Positions 1-5,668 of a DNA stretch of 6,507 nucleotides are shown piece by piece. How positions within the stretch are numbered: the first letter of the stretch is position 1; every line of letters begins with the position of its first letter. The notes beneath the pieces are model-generated. The model was not told the origin of the DNA. It saw nothing but the letters and a program-made list of their open reading frames with translations, and did not search any database. The translations under genes were made by a program, and so were the position numbers. The stretch covers positions 1 to 6,507 of the forward strand of contig JAKADJ010000132.1 of assembly GCA_021820645.1 (NCBI GenBank), written 5' to 3'. Source of the stretch: Bacillota bacterium. GTDB taxonomy: Bacteria > Bacillota_E > Sulfobacillia > Sulfobacillales > Sulfobacillaceae.

Positions 1-199
1 TCCTAATGCATTACAAAATTGCTTTCGTGAGTAGAACGCCGTATGCGTCCAGAGGTTACTGGAAATATACGGCAAGGTAAATCGCGCATCCCTCTTCCGA
101 CCACAGGGGCGCTGAACATCCTCCAAAGTTCATTACGGCCTGACACTAACACAAAACAGGCCTGTGACAACCATAGCCGGTCGCTCTGATTCTATCTTA

Positions 200-228
200 T
201 TGAGCCCCGATAGGCATCGGGGTACAAT
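200..228 (+). promoter_or_regulatory. Sigma-70-type promoter of the transporter gene
   Basis: The -35 box is TTGAGC (200-205; 4 of 6 consensus bases) and the -10 box is TACAAT (223-228; 5 of 6), separated by the ideal 17 bases. Transcription would begin near 234-236, giving a leader of only about 20 bases before the GTG at 256. The match and spacing are seen in the sequence; promoter activity is inferred. Confidence 0.65.
205..222. promoter_or_regulatory. Inverted repeat filling the promoter spacer, probable operator
   Basis: CCCCGAT (205-211) and ATCGGGG (216-222) form a perfect 7-bp inverted repeat around AGGC. It occupies essentially the whole interval between the -35 and -10 boxes. That position is typical for a dimeric repressor that blocks RNA polymerase. 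It is not a convincing terminator, because no T-run follows on the + strand. No regulator gene is visible in the window, so the binding protein is unknown. Confidence 0.5.
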
Positions 229-255
229 AGGCACGGTAATGCTGTCCGGTAAGGG

Positions 256-1446
256 GTGTTCGCTGTCAAAACGTCCTCTCGGTTCCGCGCTTTTTTGTTG
301 GTTGCTGGCGTCGTGCTGTTGGCCATGAACCTTCGTCCGACCATTACGGGAGTCGGACCCTTAATCGGTCTGATTTCTCGGGCAACTGGGCTTAATACCG
401 GGTGGGCTGGATCTCTCACGACGCTACCCTTGCTGGCCTTTGGCCTGATTTCACCCGTGGCACCCGGATTGGTGCGACGCTTAGGCCTCGAACGATCTTT
501 ACTCTTAGGCTTGGTAATTCTCACCATTGGCACCCTCATTCGATCCCTCGGATCGGTGGCGATGCTTTTAATCGGGATGTTCTTAGTGGGCAGCGGAGTG
601 GCAATCGGCAACGTCTTAATCCCGAGTCTCGTCAAACGAGACTTTCCCCATCGACTCGGACTGATGACGGGAATGTATTCCACCGTGATGGGGGTCTTTG
701 CCGCCTTCGCATCCGGAATTAGTGTGCCCCTCGCCATAGACACGCCGTTAGGTTGGAAGGGCTCTTTAGCGATTTGGTCCCTGGTGTCTCTTATCGGAAT
801 CATCGTCTGGTTGCCCCAAGTTCGATACCGACAACGGCTCCCGACCTACACACGACTCTCCTTATGGCGCTCCCCACTGGCCTGGCAAGTCACCCTCTTC
901 ATGGGACTGCAGTCTTTTTTGTTTTATGTCAATGTAGCTTGGTTGCCCACGTTGTTACATACGCTCGGAATGCCGTTGGCCGCCGCGGGTTGGATGGTCT
1001 CGTTTATGCAACTCATTAGCTTACCCGGCTCGTTTTTAATGCCGATCTGGGCCAGCCGTCGACCCGATCAACGTGCGCTGATGGTCATCACCGGGATTCT
1101 ATTTTTGGTCGGCTATGTCGGTCTATTGGTCGCAGGCATCACGTTAGCCTGGCTCTGGATTGCATGTATTGGATTTGCCGGCGGGGCCAGTATTAGCCTG
1201 GCCCTGACTTACTTTAGTCTACGCACTAAGAATTCACGGGACGCGACACAACTTTCAGGAATGGCCCAGTCGGTCGGCTATTTCATCGCGGCCATTGGCC
1301 CGATTTCTATTGGCATGCTTTATCATGCGACCAATGCCTGGACAATCCCTCTGATTCTGCTCCTGATCACCAGCATCCTCATGTTAGCCGCGGGGGTACC
1401 CGCCAGTCGCAATCTGACGGTGGAGGTTCCCGAAGAAAGCGCTTGA
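256..1446 (+). CDS. MFS transporter, CynX/NimT family
   Basis: This is an inner-membrane secondary transporter of 396 residues, the usual size for the major facilitator superfamily. About twelve hydrophobic segments can be counted (roughly 12-40, 50-72, 80-97, 101-120, 135-158, 167-187, then 210-235, 243-265, 273-293, 298-320, 333-355 and 362-381), with a basic central loop at 188-208. Family hallmarks are NLRPTITGVGPL at the end of helix 1, a PLLAFGLISP stretch in helix 2, the arginine-rich turn VRRLGLER, and GVAIGNVLIPSLVKRDFP in helix 4 and its loop. These match the cyanate/2-nitroimidazole transporter group; many members are drug or small-anion exporters, so the substrate cannot be named. 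The start is uncertain: TAA at 250-252 closes the frame, making GTG 256 the first possible start, but AAGGGG touches it and leaves no normal spacing. The gene stands alone behind its own promoter. Confidence 0.9.
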   Translation: MFAVKTSSRFRAFLLVAGVVLLAMNLRPTITGVGPLIGLISRATGLNTGWAGSLTTLPLLAFGLISPVAPGLVRRLGLERSLLLGLVILTIGTLIRSLGSVAMLLIGMFLVGSGVAIGNVLIPSLVKRDFPHRLGLMTGMYSTVMGVFAAFASGISVPLAIDTPLGWKGSLAIWSLVSLIGIIVWLPQVRYRQRLPTYTRLSLWRSPLAWQVTLFMGLQSFLFYVNVAWLPTLLHTLGMPLAAAGWMVSFMQLISLPGSFLMPIWASRRPDQRALMVITGILFLVGYVGLLVAGITLAWLWIACIGFAGGASISLALTYFSLRTKNSRDATQLSGMAQSVGYFIAAIGPISIGMLYHATNAWTIPLILLLITSILMLAAGVPASRNLTVEVPEESA

Positions 1447-1480
1447 AGGAGTCCGATGGGAAACTCGAGGTAAGAAGCAC

Positions 1481-1486
1481 TATAAT
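1481..1486 (+). promoter_or_regulatory. Possible -10 box upstream of the GH15 leader
   Basis: A perfect TATAAT lies 34 bases after the transporter stop codon. It would place a transcript start near 1492-1494 and give the GH15 gene a leader of about 178 bases. No good -35 hexamer is present at 16-18 bases' distance (the region reads GGGAAA), and there is no TG extension, so it would need an activator or another sigma factor. Read-through from the transporter is the alternative, since no terminator is visible between them. Confidence 0.4.
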
Positions 1487-1501
1487 AAGGAAAGCCTGTT
1501 G

Positions 1502-1650
1502 GAAGGTGCTACCGGCCTCGATCGTGTTTGCCGGCTGTTAGAACCTCTCACCAGGAGCACAGATGGCACGAAGGATCTCCCCCTATACCGACAGCACCTT
1601 CGGTAGGGATACTAACCGTTCCAGAGTCCTTAGTCGAAAAGGGCTCCTGG
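1502..1650 (+). promoter_or_regulatory. Candidate structured mRNA leader of the GH15 gene
   Basis: Several complementary segments are visible. GAAGGTGCT (1502-1510) pairs perfectly over 9 bp with AGCACCTTC (1593-1601). CCGGC (1512-1516) pairs with GCCGG (1530-1534) inside that loop. TACCGA (1586-1591) pairs with TCGGTA (1600-1605), extendable by CCC (1581-1583) with GGG (1606-1608) across a 2-base bulge. CCAGAGTCC (1621-1629) pairs with GGGCTCCTGG (1641-1650) with one bulge and one G-T pair. The first and third pairings cannot coexist. I compared the sequence by eye with common riboswitch and T-box consensus motifs and recognised none. A regulatory role is inference; chance complementarity is possible. 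Confidence 0.4.
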
Positions 1651-1655
1651 GTTGA
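1563..1655 (+). CDS. Possible small ORF / leader peptide ahead of the GH15 gene
   Basis: An ATG at 1563 opens a 30-codon frame ending in TGA at 1653-1655. It is preceded by AGGAG (1553-1557) at 5 bases' spacing, a strong ribosome binding site. The peptide begins MARRISPYTDS and is basic, with six Arg and one Lys, some encoded by AGG, AGA or CGA. It has no hydrophobic segment and resembles no family I know. Its stop overlaps the ribosome binding site of the GH15 gene, which starts 15 bases later in the same frame, so translational coupling is plausible. Its start sits inside the loop of the long-range leader stem. It could equally be a chance frame in a non-coding leader. Confidence 0.3.
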   Translation: MARRISPYTDSTFGRDTNRSRVLSRKGLLG

Positions 1656-1660
1656 GGAGG
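1655..1660 (+). promoter_or_regulatory. Ribosome binding site of the GH15 gene
   Basis: AGGAGG lies 10 bases before the ATG at 1671 and is part of GAGGAGG (1654-1660). It supports that start, which also matches the usual N-terminus of the family. It overlaps the stop codon of the small upstream frame and sits 4 bases after a hairpin (1621-1650). Confidence 0.8.
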
Positions 1661-1670
1661 ATTTTGGTTC

Positions 1671-3488
1671 ATGAAATTCTATGGTTTTCTGTCTAATTCC
1701 CACAGTGCCGCCTTGGTCGGACCCAATGGGTCGATTGACTGGTTGGCCTTCCCGCGATTTGATAGTCCTGCTATCTTTGCCCGGCTTTTAGGAACCGATG
1801 ACAATGGTTATTTTCGCATCTACCCCGACGCCGAGGCGCAAGTGTCCCAACAATATGTCCCGAACACCAACATTCTCACGACCACTTGGGAGTCTAATCG
1901 CGGCCGGGCTATCATTCACGACTATCTCGCGATCGGGCGATCCGAGTTACGGCGATTAATCAAATCAGACCTCCCCCTCACTATCGAAATGCGCCCCAGA
2001 TTTCACTATGGATTAATACGCCCCGCCCCAAAGTCCGTAAATGCCGGCGCCATCTTCCGCAATCCCTTGGCCCGCGAAGCTTTAGTGTTTGTCGTAAATG
2101 GATCCCCCCTATTAGCCTCACAAAGCATCACCGAGGACATCAATCAAGGCATCTGGCACTTGCCACCGGGGCACTATGAACTCGTCCTCCAATACATTGC
2201 TGACGATGAAGATCGTCTGGTAGAAGTCGCGGACGTCCTGGCTGAACAGTCGGTAGCACTCGAAGCCGACCTGGCTCACGAATCTCTCAACACCTCGTTT
2301 GCGCACACCATGGCCTATTGGCACCATCTGGTGAATCAGTTACCCACCTATGAAGGCCCTCATCGTGAATCCTTTGTGCGCTCGTTGCTGGTCCTCGAAG
2401 GACTTACCTACCGGACTAATGGGGCGATCATTGCCGCGCCCACTACCTCCCTCCCAGAAACCGTGGGCGAAACCCGACAATGGGACTACCGCTTCGCCTG
2501 GGTACGAGATGGCTCCTACGCTGCTGAGGCCCTCCTCAGTGCCGGAAATTCCGTGGCCTGTCGGCGCTTTCTTGAGTTCTTATTGAATTGTGTGGACCTA
2601 CAACAAAAGCCATTTCAGGCGCCATTCTTTCATGTGGATGGCACCCTGATTCGTGGCGAACATGACTTAGACTGGCTTCCGGGATTTCAAGGATCAGTGC
2701 CATGCCGAGAAGGCAATGCGGCAACCAGGCAAGTCCAGTTAGATATCGAAGGCGATTTCCTCTGGACGGTGTGGAAATATTTCGATGTGACCGGGGACGC
2801 CGCTTTTATCCGAAACTATTGGTATATCCTCCAAACCACTATCGATTGGGTGGCCCACAACTGGCATCAGGAAGATGCCAGCCTCTGGGAATTTCGAGAC
2901 CAAGATGCCCACTATACCCATTCCCAAGTCATGTGCTGGGTAGCCCTCCATTATGGAGCCGATCTGGCCGAAGCCATTCACGAGGACGACAAGCTGATCG
3001 CTAAATGGCGCACGGCGGCCGACAAAATTCGTGAAGGCATCGAACTTCACGGGTATAACACCAAAGAGGGTCACTATGCGCAAGCCTTTGGTGGCGACAC
3101 GGTCGACGCCGCCCTGTTGGTCATGCCGCTGTACGGCTACTGCGAACCGGATGATCCAAAGTTTTTAGGCACCCTCGCTAAAATTGAAAAAATGCTGCTC
3201 AAAGGCTTTTGGGTGTATCGATACGGGGGCGACATGCTTGGCGCTGCCGCCCACCCCTTCGTCCTCGCGAGCTTCTGGTTAGCTCGGGTCTACATCCAGT
3301 TGGAACGGATTGATGACGCCGAAAAGATCCTGGAGGGCATCATGAGAAACCAAACTGATCTCGGCCTATTAGGCGAACATGCCGATGAAGCCACGGGTAC
3401 CCCACGCGGGAACTTCCCCCAGGGATTTTCCCACCTGGGCCTCATTATGACCCTCCTGGATTTGTCTCGTGCCAAAATCTCCTTATAA
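1671..3488 (+). CDS. GH15 family glycosidase (glucoamylase or trehalase type)
   Basis: This is a glycoside hydrolase of family 15, which releases glucose by inverting hydrolysis of alpha-glucosidic bonds. At 605 residues it has the normal bacterial/archaeal length and is complete. The N-terminal domain (about 1-215) begins with the typical SAALVGPNGSIDWLAFPRFD; the catalytic (alpha/alpha)6 barrel spans about 230-600. Landmarks are TTSLPET before RQWDYRFAWVRDG (269-281), WEFR with the probable general acid E407, HYTHSQVMCW (414-423), and GLLGEHADEATG with the probable general base E569, followed by GNFPQGFSHLGL. No signal peptide is present, so it probably acts in the cytoplasm on trehalose, maltodextrins or glycogen-derived sugars. 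Bacterial GH15 proteins include glucoamylases, trehalases and glucodextranases with the same motifs, so the substrate is not settled. It stands alone, downstream of an unusual leader and upstream of a convergent terminator. Confidence 0.92.
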   Translation: MKFYGFLSNSHSAALVGPNGSIDWLAFPRFDSPAIFARLLGTDDNGYFRIYPDAEAQVSQQYVPNTNILTTTWESNRGRAIIHDYLAIGRSELRRLIKSDLPLTIEMRPRFHYGLIRPAPKSVNAGAIFRNPLAREALVFVVNGSPLLASQSITEDINQGIWHLPPGHYELVLQYIADDEDRLVEVADVLAEQSVALEADLAHESLNTSFAHTMAYWHHLVNQLPTYEGPHRESFVRSLLVLEGLTYRTNGAIIAAPTTSLPETVGETRQWDYRFAWVRDGSYAAEALLSAGNSVACRRFLEFLLNCVDLQQKPFQAPFFHVDGTLIRGEHDLDWLPGFQGSVPCREGNAATRQVQLDIEGDFLWTVWKYFDVTGDAAFIRNYWYILQTTIDWVAHNWHQEDASLWEFRDQDAHYTHSQVMCWVALHYGADLAEAIHEDDKLIAKWRTAADKIREGIELHGYNTKEGHYAQAFGGDTVDAALLVMPLYGYCEPDDPKFLGTLAKIEKMLLKGFWVYRYGGDMLGAAAHPFVLASFWLARVYIQLERIDDAEKILEGIMRNQTDLGLLGEHADEATGTPRGNFPQGFSHLGLIMTLLDLSRAKISL

Positions 3489-3500
3489 AAAGTCGCGGCA

Positions 3501-3524
3501 GGTGCGCTTCGTGCGAAGCGCACC
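3501..3524. terminator. Shared hairpin terminator between convergent genes
   Basis: GGTGCGCTTC (3501-3510) and GAAGCGCACC (3515-3524) form a perfect 10-bp stem with loop GTGC. It lies 12 bases after the GH15 stop codon and 35 bases after the hisIE stop codon, so it can serve both transcripts. Read on the - strand, a run of five T (3491-3487) follows after 9 bases, within the end of the GH15 gene. Read on the + strand no T-run follows, so stopping there may be less efficient or need a factor. Confidence 0.65.
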
Positions 3525-3559
3525 CCCTTGCGGTGGATAGGAGGAGCGGTATCCGCGTC

Positions 3560-4198
3560 TCACCTTACCGGTTTCGGCGCGTGACGCCGCCAAAGCTCTT
3601 GGACGACCGCATCCATGGGTACCTCAAGCCGTGTCATCATGACCGCTAGATGATAGAGCAGATCCGAGATTTCCCAGACTAAGTCATCTTTTTGACTGCG
3701 TTCTGCCACCTCCGTCGACGATTGGGCCATAGCCGCAATCATCACCTCGACGGCCTCTTCTCCAAGTTTCTTGACGATGGTAGAGATAGGCCCTTCGAAT
3801 AATTGCCAGGTATACGAACTGGCTTGGGGCCCGCCTTGAAGTCGGTCTCTGATGAACGCCTCGACCATCACTAAGGGATCGTCCCCTCGACTCGGTGCGC
3901 CATCCAAGCAAGAAGCCCGGCCCAAATGACAGACGGTGGACTCGGGATTGGCTAAATAAAGAAAGCTATCCTGGTCACAGTCGGATAAAATCTCGGTCAC
4001 CGGCACGAGATGTCCCGAGGTTTCGCCTTTTTTCCATAAGGTTTTGCGAGACCGACTATAAAAATGTGCCAACCCCGTCGACCGAGTCAGTGCCAGCGCT
4101 TCTTCGTTGGCGTAAGCCATCATCAGGACCTGCAATGTTTTCTGATCCTGTACAATCACCGGGTACAATACCTGTCCCTCTTCTAGGATACGGGCCAT
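3560..4198 (-). CDS. hisIE: Bifunctional PR-AMP cyclohydrolase / PR-ATP pyrophosphohydrolase
   Basis: This fused enzyme performs the second and third steps of histidine synthesis: it splits pyrophosphate from phosphoribosyl-ATP (HisE) and opens the adenine ring of phosphoribosyl-AMP (HisI). The HisI half (about 1-100) shows WKKGETSGH (55-63), the metal-binding DCDQD (73-77) and CHLGRASC (90-97), whose cysteines correspond to known zinc ligands. The HisE half (about 108-212) shows SYTWQL, KKLGEEAVEVMIAA and SDLLYHLAV, the MazG-like metal-binding helices. Length, 212 residues, fits known HisIE fusions. It is the last gene of the operon. Its ATG lies inside hisF, overlapping it by 16 bases, with AGAGGGG (4209-4215 on the + strand) 10 bases upstream, so translation is probably coupled to hisF. 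Confidence 0.95.
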   Translation of the reverse strand: MARILEEGQVLYPVIVQDQKTLQVLMMAYANEEALALTRSTGLAHFYSRSRKTLWKKGETSGHLVPVTEILSDCDQDSFLYLANPESTVCHLGRASCLDGAPSRGDDPLVMVEAFIRDRLQGGPQASSYTWQLFEGPISTIVKKLGEEAVEVMIAAMAQSSTEVAERSQKDDLVWEISDLLYHLAVMMTRLEVPMDAVVQELWRRHAPKPVR

Positions 4199-4944
4199 CG
4201 TACCATCACCCCTCTTCCCCGTAATTGCTGTTTGATGGTTGCCACGCTCGTCTGCCCTTGATGAAGGATAGATGCCAAGAGCACCGCCGGATGGCCGGCT
4301 TCAATGGCTTCCAGGAGATCTTCCACCGCCCCCGCTCCACCCGAGGCGATGAGGGGACGGGCTACGCAGCGGCGGGCGTAATCGAGTAACGCCAGATCGT
4401 ACCCATGTTGACTGCCATCTCGATCGATACTGGTTAAGAGAAATTCGCCGGCGCCACGCCGTTCGCTTTCCACGAGCCATTCCCCTAACTCCCAGGATGT
4501 CCGATGACGCCCTCCATGCGAGTACACGTAAAAGCCATCGTCCTCGCGTTTCGCATCGACTGCGACCACCACACATTGTGCGCCCCATCGATTAGCAACC
4601 TGGGTAATGAGGTCCGGGTTTTCGAGGGCTTGGGAATTAATCGACACTTTATCCGCGCCATGTTCCAATAGAGCGGTGACATCATCCACGGTTTTAATTC
4701 CCCCTCCTACCGTCAAGGGAATATTTAACCGCTGTCTGGCCCGACTAATCTGATCCCAGCGCCATTGCGTCCTCTCGACAGTCGCCATAATATCGAGCCA
4801 CACCAGCTCATCTGCCCCATCTTCGGCATATCGTACCGCCAACTCCACAGGGTCTCCCTCATCTACGAGCGATCCGAACTGCACCCCTTTGACCACGCGG
4901 CCGTGCTTCACGTCGAGACAAGGGATAATACGTGGCATCAGCAT
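4183..4944 (-). CDS. hisF: Imidazole glycerol phosphate synthase, cyclase subunit
   Basis: HisF is the (beta/alpha)8 barrel subunit that joins ammonia from HisH to PRFAR, giving imidazole glycerol phosphate and AICAR. The 253 residues match the family length. Catalytic D11 (in PCLDVK), K19 and D130 (in VVAVDAKR) are present at the same numbers as in Thermotoga maritima HisF. The residues of the ammonia-channel gate, R5, E46, K99 and E167, are also all present, so a working glutaminase partnership is expected. Phosphate-binding segments TVGGGIKT, LLTSIDRDG and IASGGAG are intact. An oddity is LDIMAT (50-55) where most relatives have LDITAS or LDISAS. The ATG at 4944 overlaps the hisA stop by 7 bases; a second ATG two codons later would shift the conserved N-terminus. 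The upstream AAAGGAGG supports the first. Confidence 0.96.
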   Translation of the reverse strand: MLMPRIIPCLDVKHGRVVKGVQFGSLVDEGDPVELAVRYAEDGADELVWLDIMATVERTQWRWDQISRARQRLNIPLTVGGGIKTVDDVTALLEHGADKVSINSQALENPDLITQVANRWGAQCVVVAVDAKREDDGFYVYSHGGRHRTSWELGEWLVESERRGAGEFLLTSIDRDGSQHGYDLALLDYARRCVARPLIASGGAGAVEDLLEAIEAGHPAVLLASILHQGQTSVATIKQQLRGRGVMVRWPVS

Positions 4945-5639
4945 GACCGAAATAACGCCTCCTTTGGGATGGTACCTTCAATCCATGCCTTTCCCACTAC
5001 CGCCCGAGCCAGACCCCAGTGCTCGAGTTGTTGGAGGTCCTCCACGGTCCGTACACCTCCCCCGGCAGCAAAATCTCCGGATTCTGTCGTCCACGGGAGC
5101 CAAAAGTCCTGTCGCAAGCCCTCTAGAGTGCCGTCGCGGTGGATGTCGGTAATGTTAGCCTTTCGCCAACCCTCAGCATACAGTTCCCGCCAAAAATCCC
5201 TAGCCAAGGGGCCCGGTCGATCCCATGCGGCAATCTGTATGCAATCTTCTAAGATGTCCAGGGCCATGACCAGGTGCGACTCAAATTGGTCGAGCACCTG
5301 TCGCCGGAAACCCGGATCGATCACGACTTGGGTGCCGAGGACAATGTGTTTGACCCCGATATCCACCAGGTGTTCCACGTCTTCGCTGCGTCGGATTCCG
5401 CCCCCGACTTCGAGGTCAACGCCGCGCTTGGCCAGGTTCTCTGCGAGGGCAAACAACGAAAATCGTCCGGTCTGGGCACCGGTTAAATCCACTAAATGCA
5501 GTCGTGGAGGCATCGTGCCCAGAGCCTCTTCCAGAAACTCTAGTGGTCGACCTCCATATATGGTTTGACGCGAATAATCACCCTGCTGCAACCGGACCAC
5601 CTGTCCATCTAGAATATCCAATGCCGGCCAAATCTCCAC
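4938..5639 (-). CDS. hisA: ProFAR isomerase (HisA)
   Basis: HisA converts ProFAR to PRFAR by an Amadori rearrangement on a (beta/alpha)8 barrel related to HisF. The 233 residues are slightly short for the family (about 240). The probable catalytic base D8 (in PALDILDG) and general acid D128 (in MALDI) are present, as are LHLVDLTGA, VGGGIRRSED, LGTQVV.DP, TDIHRDGT (D169) and VGKAWIEG. The segment after D128 departs from the family: relatives have D-x-R, then a G-rich turn and GW, whereas here it reads DILEDCIQIAAW (128-139). The protein is therefore divergent, but position and motifs make HisA much more likely than any other role. It starts with GTG at 5639, with AGAAAGG about 10 bases upstream in the 29-base gap after hisH. 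Confidence 0.92.
   Translation of the reverse strand: MEIWPALDILDGQVVRLQQGDYSRQTIYGGRPLEFLEEALGTMPPRLHLVDLTGAQTGRFSLFALAENLAKRGVDLEVGGGIRRSEDVEHLVDIGVKHIVLGTQVVIDPGFRRQVLDQFESHLVMALDILEDCIQIAAWDRPGPLARDFWRELYAEGWRKANITDIHRDGTLEGLRQDFWLPWTTESGDFAAGGGVRTVEDLQQLEHWGLARAVVGKAWIEGTIPKEALFRSC
4958..4965 (-). promoter_or_regulatory. Ribosome binding site of hisF inside hisA
   Basis: The - strand reads AAAGGAGG, a nearly complete match to the 16S rRNA 3' end, within the last codons of hisA. It lies 13 bases before the ATG at 4944 and 19 before the alternative ATG at 4938, so it favours the longer product. The spacing is slightly long but the pairing is strong. Confidence 0.7.
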
Positions 5640-5668
5640 GAATTCCCAACCTTTCTGGTGTCTCGTTC

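Noticed and set aside
3..119. A 38-codon - strand frame at the left edge with GGAGG touching its ATG
   Set aside because: The ribosome binding site has no spacing to the start, the peptide has no recognisable feature, and the opposite strand offers a similar short random frame; nothing supports coding.
192..803. A 203-codon frame on the - strand opposite the transporter
   Set aside because: Its sequence is rich in Arg, Pro and Lys without any family motif, and it is fully antisense to a well-supported membrane protein; it is a frame shadow.
1456..1473. A five-codon minigene (ATG to TAA) with AAGGAG just after the transporter stop
   Set aside because: Such a short frame is expected by chance; the AAGGAG partly overlaps the stop codon of the transporter.
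1501..1516. Resemblance of GGAAGGTGCTACCGGC to the T-box sequence
   Set aside because: The T-box needs TGGN to pair with the tRNA end, and here it reads TGCT. No specifier stem or terminator is evident, and a GH15 gene is not a usual T-box target.
4765..5568. A 267-codon + strand frame across hisA and hisF
   Set aside because: It is antisense to two genes with complete catalytic motifs and its translation is rich in Ser, Arg and Pro with no domain signal.
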